A DNA stretch of 64,000 nucleotides from Oxytricha trifallax (lineage: Eukaryota; Ciliophora; Spirotrichea; Sporadotrichida; Oxytrichidae). Location: NCBI GenBank assembly GCA_000711775.1, contig ARYC01016986.1, forward strand, positions 248,001-312,000. The letters are read 5' to 3'. Shown in pieces: positions 48,601-60,489 of the stretch (its first letter is position 1; the number at the start of each line of letters is the position of its first letter). The notes below the pieces were generated by a model. It was given only the letters and a program-made list of their open reading frames with translations, made no database searches and had not been told where the DNA came from. The position numbers and the translations under genes were made by a program.

Positions 48601-51600
48601 AACAGAACCTATAAATATTAGATGAAAAATGTCAGAGTTGTTGGAATCTGAAGAGAGATATTGACTATTGATTAAAAAATTAAAGTATAATTAAATGTTG
48701 AAATTAGTCCTGAAGTTAGTTGATAGTTTTTATAAAGATTAATTTAATTAAAAAAATAAAAATTAAAAAAATTTAAAAGAGTGCAGGAAACTTCCCTAAA
48801 ATTTTTTTTTTATCATAAACCGGTGCAGGAAACTTCCCCCCCCATAAATTTATATAAACTTAATTTAAAAGCAAAATTTAATATAAAAAACTAAAAATAA
48901 TAATTGCATTTAAATTTTACTAAATTTAACTAAATTAATGATTAAATAATTAAAATACATTATCTTTAAACAATAATATCCTGGGTGATTTGGATTATTT
49001 AATAGACAATATTTTTAGATTAATTATTTTTTAACTTTCTTACTCAACCAAAACTAATTAATAGCATTATTTTTTAATTATTTATTTCAATAGCAAAAAG
49101 TATATAGCAAGGGTTATATATTTTTCGAATTAAAAATTAATATCTTATGTTTTAAAATTGCGAAGCAAATTTTTTTTATTTTTAAATTAATGGTATTTTT
49201 AATATATTTTAGATATATTTATATTTTGTAAAATTTATTAATTTAAATCTTTAGTTTTTTTTTTTAAAAATGAATAATGATAATATCTTCAATTATTAGG
49301 TTCTATATCATATTAAACTAATAAATTATCGAGATAATAAATTAAAATCTAACAGATATTAATTTTGATTTATAAGTGAAAGATTTCATAAGTTGGCCAG
49401 GTAATTTATTGAGTAAAATTTGAATTTGTGTGCTACAATAAAAATAGCAACTTTTAAATATAATTGTCCTTCTAAATTTTTAAATGGCATTTACTTGTGT
49501 ATTACTAGTGCAATTTTTTATTTTTCAAAAGTAAGAATTTAATTTACTTTACTTTTTAATTCTAGAATTTATAGGTATTAGAAGATTGATAAAAATAATA
49601 TTATTTACACATTTATACAACTTAAAATAAAGAACTATTCTATAATGACAATGCTTTCTAAATTGTTTTAATAAACTCCTTCGTTTAATTTTTATTAGAG
49701 CTACATTATTGATATCTCTAAACAAATGTTTTTAGGAAACAATATCGTTGAAATGTTTTGATAAGAGTGAGTTAAAAGTTACTCATTAAGAAGTAATAGT
49801 ATTTCTAATTTTTGTAATCTAATGATTGCTAATTAATTAAAGTTTTATAAAATCTATAATCTTTTGGTTTATTGCAGTGATGTTGCTGAATGTGATGTTT
49901 ATGAATTTCATAATCGCAGTTATCTCTGAATCCTATGAGAAGGTGATGCAGAAATTGGTAGCAGAAAGTTACAGAGTCAAAGTCCAAATGATTGTGGAAA
50001 GGGAATTGCACTTTAGTGAGGAAGAACTGACTTCAGAAAAATACTTTCCTAAGTATTTGATATTGAGAAGACCAGTTTCAAGTTCAGAGGGTGAGAACGG
50101 AGAATCAAAACCTCTCTTCTCTCCATTAATTATGAATTTTAATAATAAATTATTTAGAAAAAAGTATATTTTCTTTAAATTTTTTTCATAATATTATTCA
50201 ATTATATTTACAAAGTTCTTTATTATCTCTAATTCAGGAAATAATTGATATTTTTTTATAGAACTAAAATTTTGGGAAATTTTTTTAAAACGAATATACT
50301 ATTAATTATTAAGGATTAATATAAATTCTAATCAATATACCCCTCTTTACCCTCCCCCCACCCCCCCTCATCTCAATCTTCAAAAATATAATTTTTTCTA
50401 AAAGTAAAAATTGATATCTACTACTCATTCGAGTTATAAAGAGTTGAAGATGATTTGATTGATTTTAATTTGAAAAATATTACTTTAATAATATATTCTT
50501 ACGATTAAAGCATAAATAAAACAAAGGTTTGATTGTCGTTGTAAAATTATAAATCAATAATTAATAACGAAATTAGTATAATATAACAAAAAATCATCAT
50601 AAAAAAACTAGATTCAGCTGTCAATGATAAAAAATTTTATTTGAAATTGGGTATTCTAAATGTGGTGTGGTGGGGAGAAGTATCTCCTTTAGAAAAAATA
50701 TGTATTAAACCAAATATTTAGGAGATTAAATTGAACAAATTTGGCCAATTTCTAATGGTTTAATTAATAAAAACAAACATTAGCAATACATTTACTAGGT
50801 GTTATAAATACACTTATACCAGAAGACATTACATTTTAATAATATGGCTCTATATTTAATGAATAATCTGCTGAAATTAGCACATTAAATAAATAATATG
50901 ATTTGATGAAGTACTTGGGTAATAAACTCAATTTAGAATTCTATATAAAACAATCAATTTATTGATTTAATAATAATAAAAATAGTCGTGAATAGCTTTT
51001 ATACAATTAATTGTCTATAATTTAATTTAAAAAATAATTTATTTTTAGGATTAAATGGCAAGGCTTTGTCAAGGACATCAAAAATACAATAAAAACTGCG
51101 AGTACAAAGCAAAAGTCAGACATTCAATACTGATTGGAGGATTAAAATAACAATTAAAAATATTTGGATTAAAAAATAAAATTAAAATTTATAAATTTAC
51201 TAGGTTAATAAGTAGAATTTTATTTATTTATGGAGCATATTGATTAAGTAATTTCCTCCTTAGATTAATTTTATTAGATCTTACCCTTTATTATATAGTT
51301 TTCATATTTAAAAAAATCAAAGAATTTAATATTTAAAGAATATTTTCAAATAAATTATAAATTTTAAATATAAATTCAATAAAGTAAAACCCATATACTT
51401 AATATAAGCTCAAAGCGAAAAATCATAAGTATAGAATAATAAATTATAGTCTTAAACCGAGAAAATTGAACTTCAGAGCGAAAATTTGAAGAGTGAGGTT
51501 TAAATCATAAAAGCTGAAACGTAACAAATAAATAGAAACTTTGATTCAATTTAAACTGATATTAAAGAAACCAAGCAAGAAATTTTGGCAATAAAAGATG

Positions 51601-51830
51601 GTTTAGAAGGAAAATCATATTTTTAAAATATAATAATAAGATGTTTACCCATTAATTATGATTTAATTTTTTAGTAAAATCAACAGAAGCATTATAAAAT
51701 TAATTGTTGATCCTTAATTAATAGTTCGATGCTTAGGAGAGTAAAATAGAGACAATAAATAATAAACTTTCCGAGTTTATTGATGATTAAAAATTACAAA
51801 ATGCAGCAATAATCTAAGCAAAAATAATTT
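45656..51830 (+). CDS. TRP/polycystin-like cation channel, copy 2, channel domain and tail, MDS-split
   Basis: Same islands in the same order as copy 1: 45656-45792, 46105-46195 (LQVEFLYKNFLLDLIQYLPD), 46354-46606 (S1-S3 region), 46964-47035 (EASYPYEDFIQT), 48015-48330 (S5/pore), 48968-49003 (SIISWVIWII), 49877-50110 (S6 and tail), 51046-51140, 51390-51625 and 51670-51830 (coiled coil). Protein identity to copy 1 is high, while spacers have mostly diverged. A TGA follows DIQY at about 51132, where copy 1 reads YFLEDS. Because copy 1 is open there, this is either the MDS edge or a premature stop. Probably a plasma- or ciliary-membrane cation channel. Confidence 0.8.
48015..48330 (+). CDS. Channel copy 2 MDS: S5 and pore region
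   Basis: Counterpart of 3445-3748: FLTFLKINFFLRIYDGFSFL, FIGFFLIFILEFGLVFAILFD, the EEYQGIG word with its Gln now encoded by TAA instead of CAA, and FRTSSGDFNVDSYKDQ. Synonymous changes outnumber replacements, suggesting that both copies were under selection after duplication. A 490-bp MITE inserted just after this segment. Confidence 0.8.
48354..48843. mobile_element. 490-bp MITE with 8-bp target duplication
   Basis: Ends are a G9 run followed by AAGTTTCCTGCACTCGAGGA and, at the right, GGTGCAGGAAACTTCC plus C6. A second inner copy of AAGTTTCCTGCAC at the left (48381-48393) and of GTGCAGGAAACTTCC at the right (48781-48795) makes a nested repeat. Exact 8-base duplications ATAAATTT flank it (48346-48353 and 48844-48851). 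An 8-bp duplication suggests hAT-type mobilisation. Not present at the equivalent place in copy 1 (about 3750). No coding capacity. Confidence 0.85.
49004..49876. other. AT-rich spacer (IES-like) between channel copy 2 MDSs
   Basis: Frame-less, very AT-rich DNA interrupting S6. It must be removed to join 48968-49003 to 49877-50110. Nothing else seen. Confidence 0.6.
49877..50110 (+). CDS. Channel copy 2 MDS: S6 and proximal C-terminal tail
   Basis: LLNVMFMNFIIAVISESYE followed by KVMQKLVAESYRVK, ERELHFSEEELTSEKYFPKY and LILRRPVSSSEGENGES. Compared with copy 1 (4857-5090) the few replacements are conservative (T to S, Q to K, M to L). The frame beyond about 50115 becomes AT-rich and is probably spacer. 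Confidence 0.8.
50115..51045. other. AT-rich spacer with MITE-like ends
   Basis: No gene. At 50340-50370 a strongly C-rich tract (CCCTCCCCCCACCCCCCC) and at 50660-50685 a GTGGTGTGGTGGGGAG tract may be the ends of a degraded G/C-ended inverted-repeat element. The block ending ATTGGGTATT (from about 50605) also resembles 52610-52680. Confidence 0.4.
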
Positions 51831-53165
51831 ATCACATATTTCATTATTTATTACTATTCTTGTCAGGGATTACTTTAATTTTATTAGGGAATAAATTATG
51901 AAAATTGACATGAAATTTATTATTGATATTTAAAAATTAAATATTTAGATTTCATAAATATATTGTAAACTCTCTTATATTGTTATAGCCTGAATAAGTA
52001 ATTATATATTTTATAAAATACTTATTCAGAAAAATTATTAAAAGATATTACTCACTTTAAATTCTTAATCTATAAACAATTCTATCTGAGATTACTTTGA
52101 TAATCATAAATAAAAACTCTTAGTATTTAGTTTATGGTGTTGAATATAATTGCTTCAAAAGAATTCCAAGCCTCTACTATGAGTTTAGGAGTAATGATTA
52201 ATACTTATAGATGCATTTTAATAATAATTTAAAAATAAAATAAATATTAATTTTTATATTTTAATTCTCTATATTTCCTCTAAATTATATATCTAAATTA
52301 TTTAAATTAAATAAATTTAAAGCATTTTAATCTATAGGAGTATCTAACTATTTCATGATTATTTAATATTGTAAAAATGCTATGACTTTTATCTTATAGG
52401 TTCAATAAATAACCATTGAGAGTTTTTATCATGCATTTAATTTATAAAATTTTTAATTTGTAATAAATTTAATTCTAAACTTAAATTTAATCATCTTGAA
52501 ATATAAGAAATTTTAAAATTCAAAATAGTAAATTAAAATGAATTATTTTTTAAATAAAATTTATGTAATTTACTTAAAAATTTCATAGAAGAGAGAAGTC
52601 ATAAATTACTAGATTCAGACCTTGTGGATGTAAATTTTCATTTATAATTGGGTATTTATTGGACCCATTTATTTAGGTGTGAGTAGAGTAGGGATACCTC
52701 GGGGTGAAAAAATATTCTTTCTAAATAAAAAAAATAGAAATAATAATTTCCTTTCTCTATTAAAGAGTGCTTACAATTCTTTCCAATTTATATGTTTAAA
52801 ACAGCTTTTAAATTCAAATCTACTTTTAGTATAATCAATATTATTGTTGTTTAGATTGTTTAAAATAAAATCTTACATTTGATAAATTTTATTATTATTT
52901 TATTATAGCTATTAATTTCTTTATTTAAAATCAAGAAGTATCACCATATTTACTCCGAATATGAAAATTATTTTGATTTAGGAAATTTAATTTATTTGAG
53001 TATGATTATTACATAGAATAAAATTCACTTCTTAAAATGAAATAGCCTTTAGCCTAAACAGAAAATATGTACTTATTTAGAAACTATAAATTGATAAGTT
53101 ATTAACTTAATTAAAACTGTTTTTAAGATATATAGTTTTTTATGAAGTTAGATATGGTGATTTAA
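51831..53165. other. AT-rich region between convergent channel and MORN genes
   Basis: Convergent 3' regions of channel copy 2 (+) and MORN copy 2 (-). No gene seen. A G-rich tract near 52675-52710 (GGTGTGAGTAGAGTAGGGATACCTCGGGGTGAA) shares CCTCGGGGTGAA with the end of the palindrome at 44209, so it is likely a solo or decayed MITE end. Confidence 0.5.
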
Positions 53166-56100
53166 TCATAGCCATTCTGATCTCTTCCCTTCAGCCCAGA
53201 TTCCTTTTTTAAACATTTTATTAAAAAAATGAATTTTAAAGAATTTTAAATTAATTTAACCACACCAGAGCTAGCTGTGTATTCGCCTTCTCCGTGTTAT
53301 TTTCCATTTTTCCATTTATGTAAATCTTATATTTATTGATATAAGGAAATGATGTAAATAATTTTTAAATAATTTAAAATAAAACTGATTGACCTGAATA
53401 TATCCTACCATCTGGCCAAGATAATGTTCCAAACCCGTTTTTCTTTTCTTCCAAGTACTCTCCAACATACTTACGCCCATCAGCCCAGATGTAAACTCCT
53501 TTGCCATGCATTTTGTTATTGAGCCATGTGCCATCGTATTGGCGTCCATCTTTCCATTTATAAACTCCATAACCTTCGATGATGTTGTCCACGAATTCAC
53601 CTTCGTATTAAGATCCATCTGCCCAATTAAATTTACCTCTTCCGTTTTTCTTTCCATATGCATAGTTACCATCGTATACATCTCCCTCTGGCCAAGTTTA
53701 ATAAATTTTTTAAAGTAATCAATTGATTTAGTAGAATGAATAATAGAATATATCAAAGTTTCTATGCCCTTTCCGTGTTATTTATCATTAACCCAGCCAC
53801 CCACATATTTGGCTCCATCTGCATGAGTGTAAGTTCCTTGACCATTAGGGTTGTCTTTTACCCACTATCCAAGATAGATAATATCAAATGCTTCAATTAT
53901 TAATTTTATGAAGATGTGAAAATAATTGTTTGCAGAAATATAGCATATCGGCTTTGGATATTCGCTGCATTAAAATGGACTATTTTTTTATCACAAAATA
54001 AAAGATCATTTAAACGAATTATTACTTTAAAAGTGGGGACAATCAATATTTCACTATGACTTTAATTAAAATTATCAATTTTGGGGAAGTCTCAGAGGTT
54101 TCCTGCCCCAACATTTATTACTTTATTTATTTAGCAATGAATATTTTAGAAATATATAAATCCCTATTGCATGATTATATTTAGAAAAAAATTTATATTA
54201 TATAATTTTCAAGCTATAAATTTTATTTAACTAATTATATATTTAAAAAACAAGGCTAAATTAACTATTTTAATAAAGAATTAATGATATTTTCATTAAA
54301 ATTTGAAATATTTAATCAAGGAAAAAATGATATTCGATGCTAAATTATAAATAATTAGATCATAATTGATATTAAAGATTTTGAGAAAATAATAATAATA
54401 TATTTTTATGTATAGAGCAAGAAACTCCCCCCAATTATTAAATAAATTCAAGAAAAAGAAAATAAAAGCAATTATTTTAAAATTATTTGTTGATAGATAT
54501 TTTTATTTTTCATAAATTTGAATTAAGTAAAGAGTTTAGCACCATCGCTGTGATGTAATAGTCCATTACCTTCAGCCGAGTCATTGATCCACTCTCCATG
54601 ATATTTAATAACAAAATTTAACAATAAAATAAAAATTTAAATGCTTACACGCCCAACTTACCACCCTAAATACCCCATTATATATTTAAATAATTATCTT
54701 TGCCTCAATAAAATTCATATTTCTCATCTTGATGAGTTACTACTTTTATTATACGAATACTTATAAATAATAAAATATTCTTAACATATTCTATTTATAT
54801 TCAATTCTTGCTTTACCCATAGTTACTAATTAGTATTTCAAAAATAATCATTAACAATATATTGATAAATAATACAATTTATTTAATTTTTATAAGATAT
54901 TATTTATAATAAAATTTTATATTTTATTATAAATACCAAGATTTATAATGTGCTTATATCATCTAATATCAATTTGTTTATTATTTTTATTTTAAAAAAA
55001 TATTTTGTTGTATATTAAGTTAATTTTAATTTTCAAATTACTCATTATAAATTAATTATTTAAATTTTCAAAATATTTTAGCTAAAAATTTTTAAAATGG
55101 AAAATATTTAATGATAATCTTTACAAAATTAATTTTAGTCTATAACTCTATAGTGTTTGTTAATTATTAATTAAATCTGCTTTGTTAAAGTCATTAATCT
55201 TAATATCATCAAGCAACTATATTTTTACTAATCTATTGCAATATAATAAATGATTCTAACTACTTCTAAAAGTGTTCATTAAATTGTATATGACCCATAT
55301 CTTCCTACGAATTCATCTAATTTTATAATAAAATTTCACCCAAAAAATTAGAATGTATCAATAATAAGCAAATATAGCCTTGTTAATTTTGATTAATTAC
55401 TCAAATATTATTTTATTATCTTAATCATGTTTTACATTACTTTTATTAATATTTCCTCACTAGTTAAATTTAATATAAGATTAGGTCTAAATAAGTTTGT
55501 TGAGGGAACTGTATTATTAATAATATAATAAAATACAAATCCTTCAAGCATATTTATAATTGGAGGCTACTTTTTGATAATTCTATATGTATATAAATCA
55601 TTTTACATCCCTAAGCTCTTGGATTTAATGGAATTAAAGTCACAATTATAAATTTAAAATTATTTAAGAACTAGTACATTTCTTTGTATATGAATTATTT
55701 TCCATTATTTGGTTAAGAAAATGAGAAGGTGCAATTTATCAGAATATATTTCTATATTTTGGAATACAATTTAGCTAGTCTATAATTGATAGTGTATGTT
55801 TAAGCAGATTTATAAAAATGGGCTTTAAACACTTATTAAATAAGGAGTTTGCTTACAAAGAATGAAACATCTGTTAAATAGATTTATACTCTTTATAATA
55901 GTTTTGCGGTGATTTATATTTAAAATTTTTTTTATGTCAATAAGTAATTATTAACACTACTCGCATTTACTATGTATTGTCTAAGAATTTTTCCATTTTG
56001 AAGAAATTTATATTAGTATATTTTTAACTAATCAAAGATTTGTTATATATTTTAAATGCAAACCTGTTTACTTTTATTTTAAGTGAGTATCACTAAATAT

Positions 56101-57029
56101 ATCATAAGTTCAATTTGATAAGAGACTTACTTTTGTTCTTAATAATCAATAATCATTGATAAATTTATTTAAAGCAAACTTGGATTTTATTATTAATTTT
56201 AATCATCTTTAGATTATATAATTATTGCTATATTTATTTGATTTTATTTATTTTCTCATTCTGATTTATTTTTGATGGGAGAATACTTGTAAATTTATTA
56301 ATATTTTTCTCTTTTTCCATCTAAATAAATACTATTTAGAATAATAGTATATTAATAGACTATTTGCATAAAATAGAAGTTATATAAAAGTTTTCAAATA
56401 AAATTTCAATATGCTCAATATGTAAAATAGGAAATTTATTGAGTAATGCGGAATTATTTTTACATATAAAATAGGGTAATAAGGGGTAATAGGATTATGC
56501 ATGTGTGTATTAGAGGGTTAGGGTAGTTTGGTCGAAGGGATAGGGATAAATATTATAAATTTAATTAAATAAAAACTGATAGAAAGAACCGTCATTAAAT
56601 AACTGACTACCAGGCCCATGTCTTTCTCCTTATTTGTTTAGGTAACCCTTATATCTTTACTAATTTGAAAACTCCTTGAATGGTGTATATTCGAGTTTTT
56701 CCTAAACTATTATGTCTTTCCATTCCTAATAAGCTTTTTAGAAAACTTCATCGTGCTCTAACACAAAATCTTTTGGCACTTCAGCGATTAATATAGTTGT
56801 TAATACTTCACTATTTTATATTACGCTTTCGTCCTCTTTTCTCTTTAAAATTAAAAAAATAATATTGAAGAAATGTTAGATTTACATATTTTAAAATTAT
56901 ATTTAATTCAATAGATACACTCTTTGTAATTTCTTCTAGATTCTTTTGCGAAGCTAGCACCTTTGTAGCAGAATTTTATTATTCAAGACCAATGCTTGTA
57001 TCTTAAGACTTACAGCAGACAGCACCCAT
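53166..57029 (-). CDS. MORN-repeat protein, copy 2 (intact, MDS-split)
   Basis: Start MGAVCCKSQ at 57029: Gly2 with Cys5 and Cys6 is a typical N-myristoylation plus palmitoylation signal, so the protein should sit on a membrane. Islands (5' to 3'): 57029 to about 56945, about 56850-56588 ([20 protein letters not shown], ending GERHGPGS), 54615-54525 ([20 protein letters not shown]), 53885-53755 ([18 protein letters not shown]), 53705-53385 (four MORN units, for example [17 protein letters not shown] and [17 protein letters not shown]), about 53330-53265 (NGKQHGEGEYT) and 53210-53166 ([14 protein letters not shown], then TGA). MORN repeats bind lipids or scaffold partners. Spacers between islands are AT-rich. 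No internal TGA seen. Exact pointers not determined. Confidence 0.75.
54085..54435. mobile_element. Decayed MITE (GGAAACTTCC family)
   Basis: GGGGAAGTCTCAGAGGTTTCCTGCCCC near 54082-54108 and CAAGAAACTCCCCCC near 54418-54432 look like the two ends of the family seen at 48354-48843. The interval is AT-rich, lies in a MORN copy 2 spacer, and has no coding capacity. Confidence 0.4.
54620..56585. other. Long AT-rich spacer inside MORN copy 2
   Basis: Nearly 2 kb of very AT-rich DNA without credible frames. A G-rich stretch at 56473-56550 (GGGTAATAAGGGGTAATAGG, AGAGGGTTAGGGTAG, AGGGATAGGG) stands out as a loose telomere-like or MITE-end-like tract. The spacer must be removed to join two MORN islands. 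Confidence 0.5.
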
Positions 57030-57659
57030 TTATATTAAATATTATAAGATAATCCCCAAAGTTTAATTGGAATAAAATTCAAATGAACTTCACTATATTC
57101 AATATATTGCTTACTTTTTTACATTTGCTTTTTATTTTACCGTTCCATTAAAATATATACGGATCATTAAATAAAGAAATGTCAATTTTTTTATTGTGTA
57201 AATATTAATAGTAAATATTTAAATATAATGCAATATATGTCAAAGAACAATCAAATTTTATTATTACTTATCTATGGAGTCTCTTACTTTTAAGTAATTA
57301 TTAATCTTCATAATAATTGTAGGCTTGAGAAAATTCATATCTGTGTTTTTTTGTTAAAAAAAATATTTATGGCTGATAAATTTGAACAAATACATCTTTC
57401 TATATATAAAAATCACTATGTTAAATTAATGATAAGGAGGAAATAAATCAGGATAGAAATTAAAAATATTTCATTTTTAAAATGAGTTTAATGAAAAATT
57501 AATTATATCATTTTTACAAATAAATTATAAGATAAAACTAGCTTGCTCTAAAAAAATGTGAAATATTTTTATATTAATAAAATTTGAAGCCTATTAATAA
57601 TTTTTTTAAATAAAATTAATTGTAAAAAAATAACATACTACTATTATAATTATAATTAA

Positions 57660-60270
57660 ACCCCATAAATTGGATAACATGGATGCTCATGAAGGTCATT
57701 AAGTAAAGTAATAAAATGGAGTAAATAAGTTATACCTTTATAGTTCAAATCATAAATAGTTTTATTTTCTTATATTAAAATAAATTTCTTCCCTATATTG
57801 TCAAACATGAACTCCTTCCCATCGATAGACACGAATTTAACAGAGTTGCTTTAAGAGTTAAACCTTAAAATTGTTTTGTTTAATTCAGATTATGTGAGTT
57901 AGAGATCGTTGATACTTTACATAGTTTAAGTTTGATTAAACTATTATGACATGCCATTTTAATTGCTTAAAGTATTAAAATTTAGTCCATGCACCTTTTT
58001 AATTCTGTTTTTTCAATACAGGTTATTCTTTTTTTAAGTTCCTTAATGGTGTTGCTTAAAATTTCAAAATTGCTATTAAACCTTTTTGCAAGGTCAGCAC
58101 ATATAGTATTTACTTAATCCAAAATGTTTTTGGAATTTAATGGCTCGCTCGACCTTTATTTTTCTTAGAATTCTTTTTCTTGGTTAAACATTTGAACCTC
58201 AAATATCTTTTACTACTCACTAAAAAGTTTGAGTTAATTTTAATTTTTCTCAATAAGTTGAACTTTGATAAAGTTATGTAAATCTTTTAACTTAATTTGC
58301 AAAGGACTCTTATGTAGCAATTCCTATACTCGGAGATAAGCCTTTAATATCCTTACACGCAACTAAAACACATTTTAAATTTCGTCCTTCCATCTTTTAT
58401 CCATTGTTATATCATTGAAATATTCATCCCATCCACTTTTTCCTGAAGTTTTGCTTAATATTTATTGTTATGTTAGAGTTTTTAGTCATGCATTTCATTA
58501 AGTTAATCTTATAACATCTCTGACATTTGAGCTATCAGTTTCTCTCTCATGACATTCAAAGCTTATTAAGTTAATCCTTGAAACTAGCTATTTACGATTT
58601 CCTCAAATTAATTTAATTCAGGAAAAGTTGCATCGAACTTTGTTTGAAATTCTTCAGTGTCTGTTTAAAGCTATTATGAATTTAATGATTATAAGTCAGA
58701 GTGAATTTTTTTTTCATTTTGTGGTATTTCATCTGAATTATTACTTCCTTAATCACAACTTATCGCAATGGGTTTTGGTTGAATCTTTTAGCTCACATTT
58801 TAATCTTATTAATTTTAGAGTTATTTTGTAGCAACTTATTTACCAGGGGTAGATTATTTACTATCGCTTTTTCTGGAGTTCAAAGTTGTTATTTGCCAGT
58901 TTCGATGATGTTATTATTCATCCTTGTGAAATCGCTTTTGTATTTGAGCTTTTACATCTTTATACGTTATCTTTCCTAGTCCTTACTGTTTTAAATACTT
59001 CAGAATCGTAGTCCTCTATTCCTCTAATTTAAGCTCCTTAAGTTGATTATCATAAAAAAATTCAGCAGTGTAGTCTGAAAGTTTTTAATCAGAAATTTTA
59101 GCTTATGGGGTTTTGGGGTTTTAAGTTTTTTGGTGCTTAATCTTTTACTCATTCTTTGTTAATATTTGTTTTTTATCTTGACTTGCTTATATAACATTCC
59201 TGGTTGCTAATTTAAGGTACTATTATAATTAGTAGTCTTATCTTGAGTTAGTACTATTAAAATCTAAAATGCTCTTCATTCAATACACAAATGGCTTGTT
59301 GTTTTATTATTCGAACTACTATTATTAAATAAGTTACTAAAAATAGCATATTAAAAATAATAAAAAGTCAAACAAACTATAACAACTCTAACAAAGTATA
59401 ACAAACTCCTATTTTATAAAACTTATTTATTAAAATCTTATTAATTTAAATAATTTTCTTAAACCCTCTGATAAAGACATTAAAGTAAGACTCTTCACTA
59501 CATTTAAAATAAATACAATAAAAACGACCCTATTAATATTTTACAATTATTTGAGCGTTTCAATCAGAAAAATTGAGGTGCTTAAACAAATTGTTTAATT
59601 ATATTATTTAGGAAATTTTAAACCTATTCCTTTAACTACTGAGGCACAAGATGATAATTTATATAAGTATTAAGTTGTGAAAAGTATTATTTGCTTATTT
59701 TAAACTACACTAAATATTTTATTTATTTGGTTATAAACTTATTAATTATATTTGAGATAGAATGTTTGTTAAATCTCAGGTATGTATAAACTTAATCGAG
59801 TAAATGAAATAAAAGCTTTAATTTTTATATTAGAGTTTGTTAGAGTTTTAGTATTAATGTTAAAATTTATGAACAAAATTAAGTTAAGTTAACTAATTTA
59901 ATCATAAAATTATTGTTCTGTTATGAACCTTCTAAGTTTTAAGGTTTGCCTTCACCATCTTTAATCCCTTAGTCATGAAGTTGCATGACCAAATTTTTGT
60001 AGTTTATCAAATCACCTATTTCGCCTTTCATTTAATTGATCTCATCCTTAATTCTTTTATTTTCATCTAGGTATTTTCTCTTCGATGGCAATTCTTATAC
60101 CTCATTGCCCTTCATTTATTCATCTGGTTAATGTCTTGATTTTCGTTTGGCACTTTGTTTCATGAGATAGGCAGACCTCCCCTTTTACACTATAAATAAA
60201 TTAATAAGAACTTGTACCTACCACTAAAATTAAGACTATTTTAGAGTGCCTTTACAAACTCTGGCTTCAT
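57660..60270 (-). CDS. Coiled-coil protein of unknown function, MDS-split, with intron
   Basis: Start MKPEFVKALQNSLNFS at 60270. A 32-nt intron (60190-60221, GTAGGTACAAG...TTTATAG) restores frame into a basic then coiled-coil region (KRKSRHQ, DENKRIKDEINQMKGEI). The first MDS ends at the pointer CTTAAAAC (59936-59943), repeated at 59118-59125. Joining there gives GEGKPQNPKTPQAKISDQKL in frame, then LKELKLEEQRTTILKYLKQQ and GKITYKDVKAQIQKRF. Next come ALNVMREKLIAQMSEMLQDQ and, after a frame change near 58450, GWDEYFNDITMDKRWKDEIQ. The last parts are LHNFIKVQLIEKNQNQLKLF and VKFVSIDGKEFMFDNIGKKF. Two frame changes (about 58450 and 57990) suggest further small IESs or introns. The C-terminal end near 57660 is uncertain. 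A cytoskeletal or ciliary role is possible but not shown. Confidence 0.65.
59118..59935. other. Pointer-bounded IES (818 bp including one pointer)
   Basis: AT-rich DNA bounded by the direct repeat GTTTTAAG (CTTAAAAC on the coding strand) at 59118-59125 and 59936-59943. Removing one repeat plus the intervening DNA joins two coding frames without a shift. This is the best-resolved IES in the window. Confidence 0.8.
60190..60221 (-). other. 32-nt intron
   Basis: On the coding strand it starts GTAGGTACAAG and ends TTTATTTATAG. Splicing joins exon 1 (49 nt from the ATG) to the open frame starting VQKGRSAYLM. Without splicing the frame ends at a TGA shortly downstream. Confidence 0.65.
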
Positions 60271-60489
60271 ATTCAAAACCCCAAAACCCCTTAGTGAGGT
60301 TTATAAGTGCTTTGATTTGTAGGGTATAGTTGGGGTCTTATTGGGGTTAGTAGAGAAATTAGGCCAATTTGCAAAATGAGAAATAGAAATTAGCGAAATT
60401 TAGGGTCTATTTATGATGAGTAATATTTAGATTTACTGCTTAAGCTTAGGTATGGTACAAGTATTAATATAGACTAAGTCAAACCAGTA

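Noticed and set aside
58628..58979. Two overlapping + strand frames rich in Phe/Leu
   Set aside because: They are antisense to the Gln-rich coiled-coil gene on the - strand. Phe/Leu richness is the expected shadow of Lys/Glu/Gln codons.
59107..59122. GGGGTTTTGGGGTTTT as a second TBE terminus or internal telomere
   Set aside because: There is no ANT target on the expected side, the interior would have to be the coiled-coil gene, and the word is in frame across a pointer-joined coding junction.
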